Assembly: GCF_027594865.1 (NCBI RefSeq) | Contig: NZ_CP089391.1 | Coordinates: 3,812,501 to 3,876,500 of the forward strand | From: Bradyrhizobium xenonodulans | GTDB lineage: Bacteria; Pseudomonadota; Alphaproteobacteria; Rhizobiales; Xanthobacteraceae | Direction: 5' to 3' | DNA length: 64,000 bases | Shown here: piece by piece, positions 9,748 through 18,535 of the stretch | Position numbering within the stretch: the first letter of the stretch is position 1 | Layout: the number at the start of each line of letters is the position of its first letter | The notes under the pieces: model-generated | Databases searched by the model: none | What the model saw: the letters and a program-made list of their open reading frames with translations, nothing else | Told to the model about the DNA's origin: nothing | Program-made: the position numbers and the translations under genes

Positions 9748-11070
9748 ATGAACGTTGCTGTGGCAAAGACCGGAAAGGGCCGCGCGGTGAGCGATCTCTT
9801 CACCAGCGCCGAGGGCCGGCTGCCGGGTTCGCCGTCCGTGATTGCGACGCGCCGTGAGGCGTTCGAGACCTATGAGCGTCTCGGCCTGCCGCACCGCCGG
9901 ATCGAGGAATGGAAATACACCGATCTGCGTGCGCTGGTCGGCGAGGCGCTGCCGCTGGCAGCCAGCCCCGATGCGGCTGCGCTGAAGCGTGCCGCGGACG
10001 CCGTGAAGGCCCATGCGATCGCAGGCGCCCGCAAGCTGGTGCTGGTCGACGGCGTGTTCGTGGCCGATCTCTCCGATGTCAAGGCATTCGCGTCCGAGGT
10101 CAGCTTCAAGACGCTGCGTGAGATCCTGGCGAATGAGGCCAATCCTGCCGCCGGCGATCTGCTCCAGACCGCCTCGACCGACGCCGTGATCGCGCTCAAT
10201 GCGGCGATGGCGACGGACGGTGTGGTGGTCTCGGTCGCTGACGGCGCGCAGTTGTCTGCGCCGATCCAGATCATCCATGTCGCGACGGCGGCTAGCGCGT
10301 CTGCGTTCACCCGTTCGCATCTGCGGATTGGCAAAGCTGCTCGCGCCACGATCATCGAGAGCTTCGTCACAGCCGGAACGGCAGGCGGCTATCAGGTCAA
10401 CGATGCGGTGATCCTCTGGATCGGGGACGACGCAGATGTCGCCCATCTCCGCCTGATGGACGATGCGCCCGATGCGGTGAACATCACCTCGCAATTCGTC
10501 ACCGTCGGCGCCAATACCAAGGTCAACTTCTTCAACATGACCACCGGCGCCGCGGTGAGCCGCCTGCAAGGCTTCATCACGCTGGCGGGCGAGGGCAGCG
10601 AGCTCTCCGCCAATGGCGTCAACCTGCTGCAGAAGACCGAGCATGGCGACACCACGCTGGTCGTCGACCATGCCGTGCCGAACTGCGTCAGTCGCGAGGT
10701 CTTCCGTGCCGTGATCGACGATCGCGCCCATTCGGTGTTCCAGGGCCGCATCATCGTCCGTCCCGATGCGCAGAAGACCGACGGCAAGATGATGATCCGC
10801 GCGCTGCTGCTCTCGGACGAAGCCGAAGCCGACAACAAGCCCGAGCTCGAGATCTTTGCCGACGACGTCTCCTGCGGCCACGGCGCCACCGCGGGCGCGC
10901 TGGATGACAGTCTGCTGTTTTATCTGAAGGCGCGCGGCCTGCCGGAAAAGCAGGCTCAGGCGCTGCTGATCCAGGCCTTCGTGGGCGAGGCGATCGAGCA
11001 GATCGCCGATGATGGCTTGCGCGAGCACGTGATCGGCATTGCCGAGCGCTGGCTGGAGCGCCGATCATGA
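9748..11070 (+). CDS. sufD: Fe-S cluster assembly protein SufD
   Basis: 440 residues from ATG 9748. The N-terminal helical part has RREAFETYERLGLPHRRIEEWKYTDLR, and the beta-helical core carries the conserved VFQGRIIVRPDAQKTDGKM and CGHGATAGALDDSLLFYLKARGL, whose His matches the catalytic His of E. coli SufD at the SufB interface. It is the non-identical partner of SufB. Its last four bases overlap sufS (ATGA), so the two are translationally coupled. Confidence 0.96.
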   Translation: MNVAVAKTGKGRAVSDLFTSAEGRLPGSPSVIATRREAFETYERLGLPHRRIEEWKYTDLRALVGEALPLAASPDAAALKRAADAVKAHAIAGARKLVLVDGVFVADLSDVKAFASEVSFKTLREILANEANPAAGDLLQTASTDAVIALNAAMATDGVVVSVADGAQLSAPIQIIHVATAASASAFTRSHLRIGKAARATIIESFVTAGTAGGYQVNDAVILWIGDDADVAHLRLMDDAPDAVNITSQFVTVGANTKVNFFNMTTGAAVSRLQGFITLAGEGSELSANGVNLLQKTEHGDTTLVVDHAVPNCVSREVFRAVIDDRAHSVFQGRIIVRPDAQKTDGKMMIRALLLSDEAEADNKPELEIFADDVSCGHGATAGALDDSLLFYLKARGLPEKQAQALLIQAFVGEAIEQIADDGLREHVIGIAERWLERRS

Positions 11071-12314
11071 GCACGCATCCGGCGGTCAAGAATGGCGCCT
11101 ATGATGTCGCGCGCGTGCGCCAGGACTTTCCGGCGCTGGCCATGCAGGTCTACGGCAAGCCGCTGGTCTATCTCGACAACGCCGCCTCGGCACAGAAGCC
11201 GAGCGCCGTGCTCGACCGCATGACGCAGGCCTATCAGTCCGAATACGCCAACGTCCATCGCGGCCTGCACTACCTCGCCAATGCCGCGACCGAAGCCTAT
11301 GAGGGCGGCCGCACCAAGGTGGCGCAGTTCATCAACGCGTCGCGCACCGAGGAAGTGATCTTCACCCGCAACGCGACGGAAGCGATCAACCTGGTCGCCT
11401 CGTCCTGGGGCGGGCCGAACATCGAAGAAGGCGATGAGATCGTCATCTCGATCATGGAGCACCACTCCAACATCGTGCCGTGGCATTTCCTCAGGGAACG
11501 CCAGGGTGCCGTGATCAAATGGGCGCCGGTCGACGACGAGGGCAATTTCCTGATCGACGAGTTCGAGAAGCTGCTGACCGCGAAGACCAAGCTGGTCGCG
11601 ATCACGCAGATGTCGAACGCGCTCGGCACCATCGTCCCGGTCAAGGACGTTGTCAGAATCGCGCAGGCCCGTGGCATTCCCGTGCTGGTCGACGGCAGCC
11701 AGGGCGCCGTGCATCTGCCGGTCGACGTTCAGGATCTCGGCTGCGATTTCTACGTCTTCACCGGCCACAAGGTCTATGGTCCGACCGGCATCGGCGTGCT
11801 CTGGGCCAAGTACGATCACCTCGTCGCGATGCGCCCCTTCAACGGCGGCGGCGAGATGATCCGCGAGGTCTCGCGCGATGTCGTCACCTATGGCGATCCT
11901 CCGCACAAGTTCGAGGCGGGCACGCCCGCGATCGTCGAGGCCGTCGGCCTTGGCGCGGCCATCGACTACGTCAATTCGATCGGCAAGGAGCGCATCGCCG
12001 CGCACGAGCACGATCTCACCACCTATGCCCAGGAGCGCTTACGCGAGATCAACTCGCTGCGGCTGATCGGCACGGCGCGGGGCAAGGGGCCGGTGATCTC
12101 CTTCGAGCTCAAGGGCGCGCACGCCCATGACGTTGCCACCGTGATCGATCGCCAGGGCATCGCGGTGCGGGCCGGAACCCATTGCGTGATGCCGCTTTTA
12201 GAGCGGTTCAACGTGACGGCCACCTGCCGGGCCTCGTTCGGCATGTATAATACGCGGGAAGAAGTCGATCATCTGGCACAGGCGCTGCTTAAGGCGCGGG
12301 ATTTGTTCGCATGA
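11067..12314 (+). CDS. sufS: Cysteine desulfurase SufS (group II)
   Basis: 415 residues. Lys235 in FTGHKVYGPTG binds PLP, and Cys373 in RAGTHCVMPLLERF is the persulfide cysteine on the short group II loop. It delivers sulfur to SufBCD. Group II enzymes usually need SufE or SufU; neither gene is in this window. Translational coupling on both sides: 4-nt overlaps with sufD and with sufT. Confidence 0.96.
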   Translation: MSTHPAVKNGAYDVARVRQDFPALAMQVYGKPLVYLDNAASAQKPSAVLDRMTQAYQSEYANVHRGLHYLANAATEAYEGGRTKVAQFINASRTEEVIFTRNATEAINLVASSWGGPNIEEGDEIVISIMEHHSNIVPWHFLRERQGAVIKWAPVDDEGNFLIDEFEKLLTAKTKLVAITQMSNALGTIVPVKDVVRIAQARGIPVLVDGSQGAVHLPVDVQDLGCDFYVFTGHKVYGPTGIGVLWAKYDHLVAMRPFNGGGEMIREVSRDVVTYGDPPHKFEAGTPAIVEAVGLGAAIDYVNSIGKERIAAHEHDLTTYAQERLREINSLRLIGTARGKGPVISFELKGAHAHDVATVIDRQGIAVRAGTHCVMPLLERFNVTATCRASFGMYNTREEVDHLAQALLKARDLFA

Positions 12315-12682
12315 GTGACACGGCCGAAATCAAAGCCAATCCGATGGAGACCCAGTCGGCGCTGCCGCCTGAGGAGACCGAGCGCCTGACCACCGAGATC
12401 ATCGCCGGCCTCAAGACGGTGTTCGATCCGGAAATCCCGGCCGACATCTACGAGCTTGGCCTGATCTACAAAGTCGAGATCAAGGACGACCGCTCGGTCG
12501 ACGTCCAGATGACGCTGACGACGCCGAACTGCCCGGCTGCCGGCGAGCTGCCGACCATGGTCGAGAACGCGGTCGCCAGCGTTCCCGGCGTCGGCGTGGT
12601 CGACGTCAAAGTCGTCTGGGAGCCGCCGTGGTCGCCGGAACGCATGAGCGACGAGGCCCGCCTCGTGCTCAACATGTGGTGA
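12311..12682 (+). CDS. sufT: SUF-associated MIP18/DUF59 protein SufT
   Basis: 123 residues. A DUF59 domain covers about 25-110: TVFDPEIPADIYELGLIYKV, then TLTTPNCPAAGELP with the conserved Cys, and GVGVVDVKVVWEPPW. SufT proteins help mature Fe-S enzymes, probably as a carrier or adaptor. The start overlaps the sufS stop by 4 nt (ATGA). Alphaproteobacterial suf operons commonly carry this gene here. Confidence 0.93.
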   Translation: MSDTAEIKANPMETQSALPPEETERLTTEIIAGLKTVFDPEIPADIYELGLIYKVEIKDDRSVDVQMTLTTPNCPAAGELPTMVENAVASVPGVGVVDVKVVWEPPWSPERMSDEARLVLNMW

Positions 12683-12731
12683 CGCGTAAACTCGACATTG
12701 AATTTGCTCCGCAACGGACCACATCATTGAT

Positions 12732-13130
12732 ATGACACAGGCAACACCAGCTTCGACACCAAAGCCCCGGCGCCCGCGCCCGCAGGTGATGCGGCTGACG
12801 GATGCCGCTGCCCAGCGCATCACCGAGCTCACCCAGCGCGCCGATTCCGAGATCGTCGGCCTGCGCGTCGGCGTGAAGAACGGCGGCTGCGCCGGCCAGT
12901 CGTACACGGTCGAATACGCCCATGATGTCCGCCCGACCGACGAGGTCGTCGAGGACAAGGGCGTCAAGATCCTGGTCGATCCCAAGGCCGTGCTGTTCCT
13001 GCTCGGCACCGAGATGGACTACAAGGCCGACAAGATGCAGGCCCAGTTCGTCTTCAACAACCCCAACCAGATCTCCGCGTGCGGCTGCGGCGAGTCGGTC
13101 GAGCTGCGTCCGGCCAAGATCGACGGCTAA
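12732..13130 (+). CDS. sufA: A-type Fe-S carrier SufA
   Basis: 132 residues. The A-type fold from about residue 20 ends with the three metal-binding cysteines Cys53 (KNGGCAGQSY), Cys117 and Cys119 (ISACGCGESV). It receives clusters from SufBCD and passes them to apo-proteins. The first 18 residues are Pro/Lys/Arg-rich and not part of the fold. Last gene of the suf run, 49 nt after sufT; a repeat element follows. Confidence 0.95.
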   Translation: MTQATPASTPKPRRPRPQVMRLTDAAAQRITELTQRADSEIVGLRVGVKNGGCAGQSYTVEYAHDVRPTDEVVEDKGVKILVDPKAVLFLLGTEMDYKADKMQAQFVFNNPNQISACGCGESVELRPAKIDG

Positions 13131-13157
13131 GCCCGGCTTTCGCGTCTTGCTCAGCTG

Positions 13158-13292
13158 TCGTCCTGGCGAACGCCAGGACCCATACCACGTGATCTCTCGA
13201 TAGCGGGAGGTGCCAGGACCGACACTGGCACGACTTGCAGTCTTCGCTAAACTCCTCCCTGGGGTAATGGGTCCTGGCGTTCGCCAGGACGA
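13158..13292. repeat. Inverted-repeat element, 135 bp
   Basis: The left arm (13158-13186) and right arm (13263-13292) are near-perfect reverse complements reading TCGTCCTGGCG-AA-CGCCAGGAC then CCAT(T)ACC. Each arm is itself a hairpin with a 9-bp stem (GTCCTGGCG/CGCCAGGAC) and a 2-nt loop. No ORF lies inside. It looks like a dispersed palindromic intergenic element of the kind common in Bradyrhizobium; it may also limit transcription beyond sufA. Confidence 0.8.
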
Positions 13293-13310
13293 TGGGGAGG
13301 CACCCGGGCC

Positions 13311-13736
13311 ATGGACCGCGAATTCCTGATCGACCTGTTCGCCGATTTCGGCCCCGTCACCATCCGCAAGATGTTTTCCGGCTATGGCATCTCCGCCGAC
13401 GGCATCAACTTCGCGCTCGCGTTGCGGGCCGGCCTGTTCTTCCGCGCCGACGAGGTGACGATCCCGGACTTCGAGGCCGAAGGCTCGAAGCCGTTCCAGT
13501 ATTCCACCCGCGCCAAGACCGTACTGGTGAACTCCTATTGGGAGCTGCCCGCGCGCCTGTTCGACGATTCCGAGGAGCTTGCGCAATGGGCGAGAGCGGC
13601 GCTCGCCGCTGCCCAGCGCGCCAAGGTGAAGAAGCGGCCGAAGTCGAAGAAGGCGGCAGCGAAGAAGTCCGTTGCCAAGAAGGTGAAGACGGGCAAGAAG
13701 GCGCCAATTCGAAAACGCGTCAAACGAAAGAACTAG
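13311..13736 (+). CDS. TfoX/Sxy N-terminal domain protein with Lys-rich tail
   Basis: 141 residues. Residues 1-105 match the TfoX N-terminal domain (FADFGPVTIRKMFSGYGISADG, YWELPARLFDDSEELAQWARAAL). The last 35 residues are a Lys/Ala-rich basic tail like those of nucleic-acid-binding proteins. In gammaproteobacteria Sxy/TfoX works in competence with CRP; the single-domain alphaproteobacterial versions have no settled role. The start follows GGGGAGG at the edge of the inverted-repeat element. Confidence 0.85.
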   Translation: MDREFLIDLFADFGPVTIRKMFSGYGISADGINFALALRAGLFFRADEVTIPDFEAEGSKPFQYSTRAKTVLVNSYWELPARLFDDSEELAQWARAALAAAQRAKVKKRPKSKKAAAKKSVAKKVKTGKKAPIRKRVKRKN

Positions 13737-13833
13737 GCCTCCTGGTTCTCTCGGCGAGCCTCCCAAAAAATTTCCGAAGATAGGCTGCCGTCGGCGCGAC
13801 CATCGAAAATGGGTTGGCTGTGTCGACGCTTCG

Positions 13834-14283
13834 CTAGTCGTACGAGGAGGATATTACGTCAGATCGGGAGGTCGTGGTCTCATTCGCGGAGGCGCGCATC
13901 CAGATCGTCCCGGCGACGATATGAATCACCAGGAATGCCAAGGCCACGGCCATGAGCCAGCCCATCTCATTTCGTGCGGGGGAGCGAGCAACCAATTTTG
14001 CTTGAGCCGCCTTGCTGGTGACGAGCATTTTGCGATCTCCGGAATTTTGACTGGATATTTGCGGGACGGATTGTTCGGAAGACGGCATCAAATGCTCGTA
14101 TTGGCGGAGAATTCGACGTGCCTGAAGGCGCCGTGAACAGTGCAGCACCGCTGTGATCGAATCGAAGACGTTCCGCGCTTTCTTCTCGATGAGAAGACCG
14201 GAAGCGTCGGAAGCCGGTCCGGCCGCAGGGTACGAAAGGTCGTTCATTGCGGGCACCAATGACAATATCTTGCCAACATACAT
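13834..14283 (-). CDS. Hypothetical membrane protein
   Basis: 149 residues. ATG 14283 is preceded by GAGGAA with 5-nt spacing, a good site. No recognised domain. A middle segment (VFDSITAVLHCSRRLQARRILRQYEHLM) is basic and helical, and one probable membrane helix lies at about 106-128 (GWLMAVALAFLVIHIVAGTIW). It is the last and most separate gene of a run of small minus-strand genes between 13.8 and 15.1 kb and may belong to their transcript. Confidence 0.6.
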   Translation of the reverse strand: MYVGKILSLVPAMNDLSYPAAGPASDASGLLIEKKARNVFDSITAVLHCSRRLQARRILRQYEHLMPSSEQSVPQISSQNSGDRKMLVTSKAAQAKLVARSPARNEMGWLMAVALAFLVIHIVAGTIWMRASANETTTSRSDVISSSYD

Positions 14284-14431
14284 ATCGGTTCCTCGTTTGC
14301 GTGCGCATCAGCACCGTGCATCGTCGGATTGCGGGCTGTGGCGGCCGGAATACGCGGGGTGTGACGAGGTCGTCGCGGGCGTCGGCACGCTCCGCGGCGT
14401 ACGGCGTTCCTGGTTCTTGCCGACGCGGCGA

Positions 14432-14584
14432 TCAAAAGAATCCGAGGCTCAAATCCAAGTCATAGGTGAGGGAGAGCACGAACACGAAAGCGCAGGCTGC
14501 TGCCAGCAGCAGAACGTGTTTCGCAAATTCTGCGCCGGTGACCGAGAGGACGGTTCGGGAGATCGCGCTCAGGATCGTTGTCAC
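14432..14584 (-). CDS. 50-aa small membrane protein, translationally coupled
   Basis: A GTG at 14582-14584 opens a 50-codon frame reading VTTILSAISRTVLSVTGAEF, then a hydrophobic helix LLLAAACAFVFVLSLTY, ending DLDLSLGFF. The GTG overlaps the TGA stop of the preceding gene (GTGA), a classic coupling arrangement. No known domain; I recall similar tails ending YGLDLSPGFF in small Bradyrhizobium proteins, but have not checked this. Probably a single-pass inner-membrane peptide. Confidence 0.6.
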   Translation of the reverse strand: MTTILSAISRTVLSVTGAEFAKHVLLLAAACAFVFVLSLTYDLDLSLGFF

Positions 14585-14922
14585 GCGCGCCGCCGAGATT
14601 CATGAATCGTTGATGCTCCGAGAGAGGCCGGAGGTCGTGCTGGAAAGTCGGTCTTCATGCTGCGCCTGAGCAGGATCGGCTCCCAGAAGAATCGGTTGGT
14701 TTCGGTCGTCGCCTCGTGCCGGCAAATCCCGATGTCGCTGAGGTATTCGGGCCTATGCCTGAGGTCCTCGAGCAGCTCCGACCTGAAGCAGGCGCGCTGG
14801 TACCAGGTGACGAACAGCGTGAGGGGCGCCAAGCTGGGCAGATGAAAATCCTTTGCAGGCGAAATGGCACCGTCTTGCCCAAAAGCGAGCGCTTGCGATC
14901 TTGGTTGCGCGGTATCGGTCAA
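14581..14922 (-). CDS. DUF1127-like small protein
   Basis: 113 residues from a TTG at 14922, supported by GGAGG five nt upstream. Residues 36-82 resemble DUF1127/YjiS-type sequences: a Trp-Arg stretch (FVTWYQRACFR), a leucine-rich helix, SDIG at 62-65 and RFFW at 77-80. DUF1127 proteins are small, basic and often linked to RNA metabolism or phosphate/stress responses; the N- and C-terminal extensions here are unusual. The stop overlaps the next small gene. Confidence 0.6.
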   Translation of the reverse strand: MTDTAQPRSQALAFGQDGAISPAKDFHLPSLAPLTLFVTWYQRACFRSELLEDLRHRPEYLSDIGICRHEATTETNRFFWEPILLRRSMKTDFPARPPASLGASTIHESRRRA

Positions 14923-14963
14923 TGTGACCTCCAGATAATGATCGTCGTGAAGTTGGAGTCCAG

Positions 14964-15116
14964 TCAGTCGCGGCCGAAGAGGAGCGGTGAGACCGGAGGT
15001 GCCGAGTCTGAAACGGCTCTGGCTCCGGGAGTGGCAAAGGCCGTGACCGCAACGTCGACCCCGGCAAGGACCGCGAAAAGAACAGCGAGGGCCGCGATGA
15101 GATGACGCGCGTGCAT
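14964..15116 (-). CDS. 50-aa small exported protein
   Basis: ATG at 15114-15116 opens a 50-codon frame: MHARHLIAALAVLFAVLAGV, a basic end plus hydrophobic core like a signal peptide or anchor, with an AFA site near residue 28, then a short Ser/Pro-rich tail ending FGRD. GGGAAAG lies about 6 nt upstream. It stops 41 nt before the DUF1127-like gene and probably heads that mini-operon. Function unknown. Confidence 0.5.
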   Translation of the reverse strand: MHARHLIAALAVLFAVLAGVDVAVTAFATPGARAVSDSAPPVSPLLFGRD

Positions 15117-15306
15117 GACGGCTTTCCCGATGGAATTACGCGGCGTCGATTCACCAAAACGGTGTCTCGACGTAATTCGATCAGAACCTGCAGTCGTCTT
15201 CGCTGGCGTTATTCGACCGTCATCGGTGCGTTAATAACGTTCGCAATTCCGGCAACTCGTGTAGAATGTATACGCACTGAGTGCGACTGCTTAAATTGGA
15301 GGCAGA

Positions 15307-17304
15307 GTGGATAGAACGACATCTGTGTCGCGCCCTGAATTTAGCCTCTCGCTTCTCGGACGTTGCGTACTGACAGGGCCGGATGGCGCCGTCAGCTTGC
15401 CGAATAAGAAGCTCGCTGGATTGCTTGCGTTTCTGGCTTGCACGGCACCTGACCCGCAGCCACGCGAAAAACTGTCGGCCTTGCTGTGGGGATCTCACTT
15501 CGATGCGCAAGCGAAGCAGAACCTGCGGCAGGCGCTCTTCAAGCTGCGTCAAATCCTGGGCCCGGATGGTCTTAGGAGCGACGGCGAATTCGTATCGCTG
15601 AATGCCACGCTGATCGCATGCGATGTGAGCCAATTTGAACAGCTGGTCCGAGAGGGTAGCCGTAGCGCGTTGAGCGCGGCGGCGGATCTCTATCGTGGCC
15701 GTTTGGCCGATGACATCAGCATCGGCGAAGAAGGCTGGAGCGAATGGGTAGCCGGCGAACGAGAGCGCTTCTCGGAGCTGGCTCTTGGCTCCATGGTGAG
15801 GCTCGGCGAGCATGAGCTATCGGAGGGACACGCGGACCTGGCACTGCGGACCGGCCAGCGCGCCAGTGCGCTCAATGACCTGCGCGAAGATTCGCATCGC
15901 TTGATCATGCGCGCGTTGTCCGCAACCGGACGAAACGCCGAAGCGCTCAAATACTATCTGGATGTCGTTGCTCTGCTCAAGCGCGAGCTCAGCACTGAGC
16001 CGGATCTGGCAACCAAAACGTTGGCCTCGGAACTGCGCAGGACGCAGGATGTGGCGCCCGTTTCAGGGGAGGTCATGTCAGAGGCCTCCCCGTCTCTGGT
16101 GCTCATGATGCGCGGAGAGAAGCCGTCCTTGGTCGTGTTGCCATTCCGGAACATGAGCGGTGACCCCGAACAGGACTATTTCGCCGACGGCATCACTGAG
16201 GACATCATTACAGCCTTGTCGCGCTTCCGCGAGCTTGTGGTGATCGCGCGCGGGTCGAGCTTTGCCCTCAGGGACAAGGGGATGACAAGCGGGCAGATTG
16301 CGCAACATTTCGGTGTCCAGTACGTCCTGAGCGGGCATATACGCAAAGCCGGCAACCGCATTCGCGTGTCGGCCGAGCTGACCCATACCGGCAGTGAGGC
16401 TCAGGTCTGGTCCGATCGCTACGACCGTCCGCTCACGGACATCTTCGATCTGCAGGACGACGTCAGCAGCAGTGTCGCTGCGGTCGTTGACCCCGCCGTT
16501 CGTGGCGCCGAAATCGAACGCGCACGCCGCAAGCCACCAACCGATCTTTCGGCGTATGATCTTTATTTGCGGGCCCTTCACCACTTATGGGGCGGCACCC
16601 GTGATGACGTTACCAAGGCGATCGAGCTGCTTCGACGGTCTCTCGATCTTGACCAGGCGCGCACGCCGACGCTCGCCGCGCTGGCGTGGGGACTGGTCAT
16701 GGCGGCACCGCTTGGGGCTCACACCCCGCCGGATGCCACAACCGAGGCGCTCGGTCTCGCACGCCGGGCCGTCGAGCAGGATGGCACGGACGCCTTTGCC
16801 CATGCGGTGTATGGTTTCACGCTGTTTGGGCCGGCCGGCGACAACGATCAGGGCCGCGTTCATGCCAGCGAGGCCGTGAGGCTCAATCCCAGTTCGGCAT
16901 TCGCGTGGGGCGTGCTCGGAATGATCGACAGCATGGGAGGTGACTACGAGAATGCCGTCATATGCCTTCATCGTTCTCTCGTCCTCAGCCCCTACGACAG
17001 CATGCTGCATTTGTGGATGACGGGCTTGACCGCGTCCTACTTTGCGCTCGGGCGCCACGAGGAGGGCATTGCCTGGGCCCGCAAGTCGGTTCGGCACAAT
17101 CCCGGCAATGGGACCGGCCATCGTATGCTGGCGGCCAATCTGGTCGCTGCCGGCCGCCTGGAAGAAGGCCGGGAGGTCACGCGGCGCCGCGATGCGGCAC
17201 AAAAAACAACGATCCGCGATTTGCGCGCCATGCGCTTTTTCAAGCAGGAGGACGCTCTCGAACGCTACCTTTCGGCCCAGCAGGCAGCCGGGGTGGCCGA
17301 TTGA
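15307..17304 (+). CDS. BTAD-type regulator with TolB-like and TPR domains
   Basis: 665 residues from GTG 15307, preceded by GGAGG with 5-nt spacing. Domains: OmpR-like winged helix about 12-100 (ALFKLRQILGPDGLRSDGEFV), bacterial transcriptional activator domain 105-245, TolB-like segment 275-385 (LVVLPFRNMSGDPEQDYFADG, VLSGHIRKAGNRIRVSAELT) and TPR-like helices about 400-640. This architecture resembles the SARP/CadC-type regulators fused to adenylate-cyclase-associated repeats that are common in Bradyrhizobium. No cyclase catalytic domain is present. It is divergent from the small-protein genes (190 bp), which are its most obvious candidate targets. Confidence 0.85.
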   Translation: MDRTTSVSRPEFSLSLLGRCVLTGPDGAVSLPNKKLAGLLAFLACTAPDPQPREKLSALLWGSHFDAQAKQNLRQALFKLRQILGPDGLRSDGEFVSLNATLIACDVSQFEQLVREGSRSALSAAADLYRGRLADDISIGEEGWSEWVAGERERFSELALGSMVRLGEHELSEGHADLALRTGQRASALNDLREDSHRLIMRALSATGRNAEALKYYLDVVALLKRELSTEPDLATKTLASELRRTQDVAPVSGEVMSEASPSLVLMMRGEKPSLVVLPFRNMSGDPEQDYFADGITEDIITALSRFRELVVIARGSSFALRDKGMTSGQIAQHFGVQYVLSGHIRKAGNRIRVSAELTHTGSEAQVWSDRYDRPLTDIFDLQDDVSSSVAAVVDPAVRGAEIERARRKPPTDLSAYDLYLRALHHLWGGTRDDVTKAIELLRRSLDLDQARTPTLAALAWGLVMAAPLGAHTPPDATTEALGLARRAVEQDGTDAFAHAVYGFTLFGPAGDNDQGRVHASEAVRLNPSSAFAWGVLGMIDSMGGDYENAVICLHRSLVLSPYDSMLHLWMTGLTASYFALGRHEEGIAWARKSVRHNPGNGTGHRMLAANLVAAGRLEEGREVTRRRDAAQKTTIRDLRAMRFFKQEDALERYLSAQQAAGVAD

Positions 17305-17307
17305 GCC

Positions 17308-17775
17308 TCAAGCGCCGAGCGCAACGAGAAGCGTGCGAACGGTCATGAAGACCAGGATGATCGAGCCGACCGTCCACAACGTCGCGCGAATTTCGTGGAT
17401 TTGCCCGGTGAGATAGGCCCAAAAATGGAGCAGGCGTGAGGCGACGTAGCCGTAGAGCAGACATTGCGCGAGCCGCAGCGACGGCTCTGTGAGAACATAG
17501 AGAAGGCCTGCAATCAGGAAGTAGGGCAGGCTCTCGAGATCGTTCATCTGGATCCGGCGGATCCGATCGACACGTTCATTGGGAAGAAGCTGCGCCGGAT
17601 CCGGCGCAGGATTCATCGGGGTCTTCTGGATGTCCTCCGGCGAACGGTAGCCGCCCTTGGCTTGCACCATACGAACCACGGTCAGCCATGACATCGCTAC
17701 CGCTTTCAAGATCATCAGGCTGGCCGCGACGACATATGTGCCGAAAAGGGGATCGTGAAGACTTATTGCGCCCAA
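17308..17775 (-). CDS. MAPEG family membrane protein
   Basis: 155 residues from a TTG at 17775 with AGGGAGAG six nt upstream; a longer frame to 17982 lacks coding character at its N-terminus. Four hydrophobic helices and RVDRIRRIQMNDLESLPYF (the MAPEG R-x-x-R-x-x-x-N-D-x-E-x-x-P signature) identify a microsomal-GST/MAPEG member. Those proteins use glutathione in detoxification or peroxide reduction. It converges with the BTAD gene, with 3 nt between their stops. About 225 bp upstream (17776-18001) hold no gene. Confidence 0.83.
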   Translation of the reverse strand: MGAISLHDPLFGTYVVAASLMILKAVAMSWLTVVRMVQAKGGYRSPEDIQKTPMNPAPDPAQLLPNERVDRIRRIQMNDLESLPYFLIAGLLYVLTEPSLRLAQCLLYGYVASRLLHFWAYLTGQIHEIRATLWTVGSIILVFMTVRTLLVALGA

Positions 17776-18001
17776 TTTGGCTCTCCCTCGGACCTCTGAA
17801 TCGCGCGCCTCTCGATATGAGAGCTCAGATCCGAACGTGCGCCGCGGCTCCGCCACCTGGCCGCGCGCTTCCGCAACGTATTCCGATCCGTTTCGCAGAT
17901 CACGCGGTTGCGACCGCCGCGTCAAGCCCACGAAAGCGCTGAGGACGGCGAGCGGCGGGCGCCCGGTTCGGAAGCGCGCCAATCCGGGGGATTAATTAGG
18001 C

Positions 18002-18535
18002 TCAATCCACCGCCTTGGTGAGGCCAACCCTCATATCCTTTGCCGTGAAGACACCGAGGCCGTCGGCGAGCACGCGGCCGTCGGCAATTCCGAGCACCAG
18101 CTTGCCGCGCCGGACCATGCGCATGGCGACCTCGTAGCGCACGCATCGCGTCTCCGGTGTGACGAAGCCCGTGGCATCGATCTCGCCGACGCCGATGGCG
18201 CGGCCCTTGCCCGGTGAGCCCGACCATCCCAGCCAATAGCCGACCATCTGCCACATCGCGTCCAAGCCCAGGCTTCCCGGCATCATCGCGTCGCCGCGAT
18301 AGTGGCAATCGAAGAACCAGTGGCGCGGTGCGATATCCAGCTCGCCGACGATATGACCCTTGCCGAACGCGCCGCCATCTACGCTGATCTCGGTGATGCG
18401 ATCCATCATCAGCATCGGCGGCGCCGGCAATTGCGCATTGCCCGGGCCGAAATAGCCGCCGTCGCTCGATCTCAGCAGCTCATCCCTGCTGTAGGACGGT
18501 TGCGGGGTATGGAAGTCGTGGGGGTTGTTGGGCAC
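18002..18535 (-). CDS. fabA: 3-hydroxydecanoyl-ACP dehydratase (FabA family)
   Basis: 177 residues from GTG 18535 (an in-frame TTG at 18574 is possible). A hot-dog fold enzyme: LPAPPMLMMDRI, then FFDCHYRGDAMMPGSLGLDAMWQMVGYWLGW holds the catalytic His and Asp pair of FabA, and RAIGVGEIDATG follows. FabA dehydrates 3-hydroxyacyl-ACP and isomerises the trans-2 to cis-3 double bond for unsaturated fatty acids. No fabB is beside it, so it may be a second copy with a different substrate; the family call is firm, the physiological role is not. Confidence 0.85.
   Translation of the reverse strand: MPNNPHDFHTPQPSYSRDELLRSSDGGYFGPGNAQLPAPPMLMMDRITEISVDGGAFGKGHIVGELDIAPRHWFFDCHYRGDAMMPGSLGLDAMWQMVGYWLGWSGSPGKGRAIGVGEIDATGFVTPETRCVRYEVAMRMVRRGKLVLGIADGRVLADGLGVFTAKDMRVGLTKAVD

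Noticed and set aside
14466..15105. Plus-strand frames across 14.4-15.1 kb
   Set aside because: They are out of phase with the minus-strand genes, lack ribosome sites and have no hydrophobic or domain pattern.
17776..17982. N-terminal extension of the MAPEG protein
   Set aside because: The added residues are Arg/Ser-rich and unlike the family; a TTG with good ribosome site at 17775 gives the normal MAPEG length.
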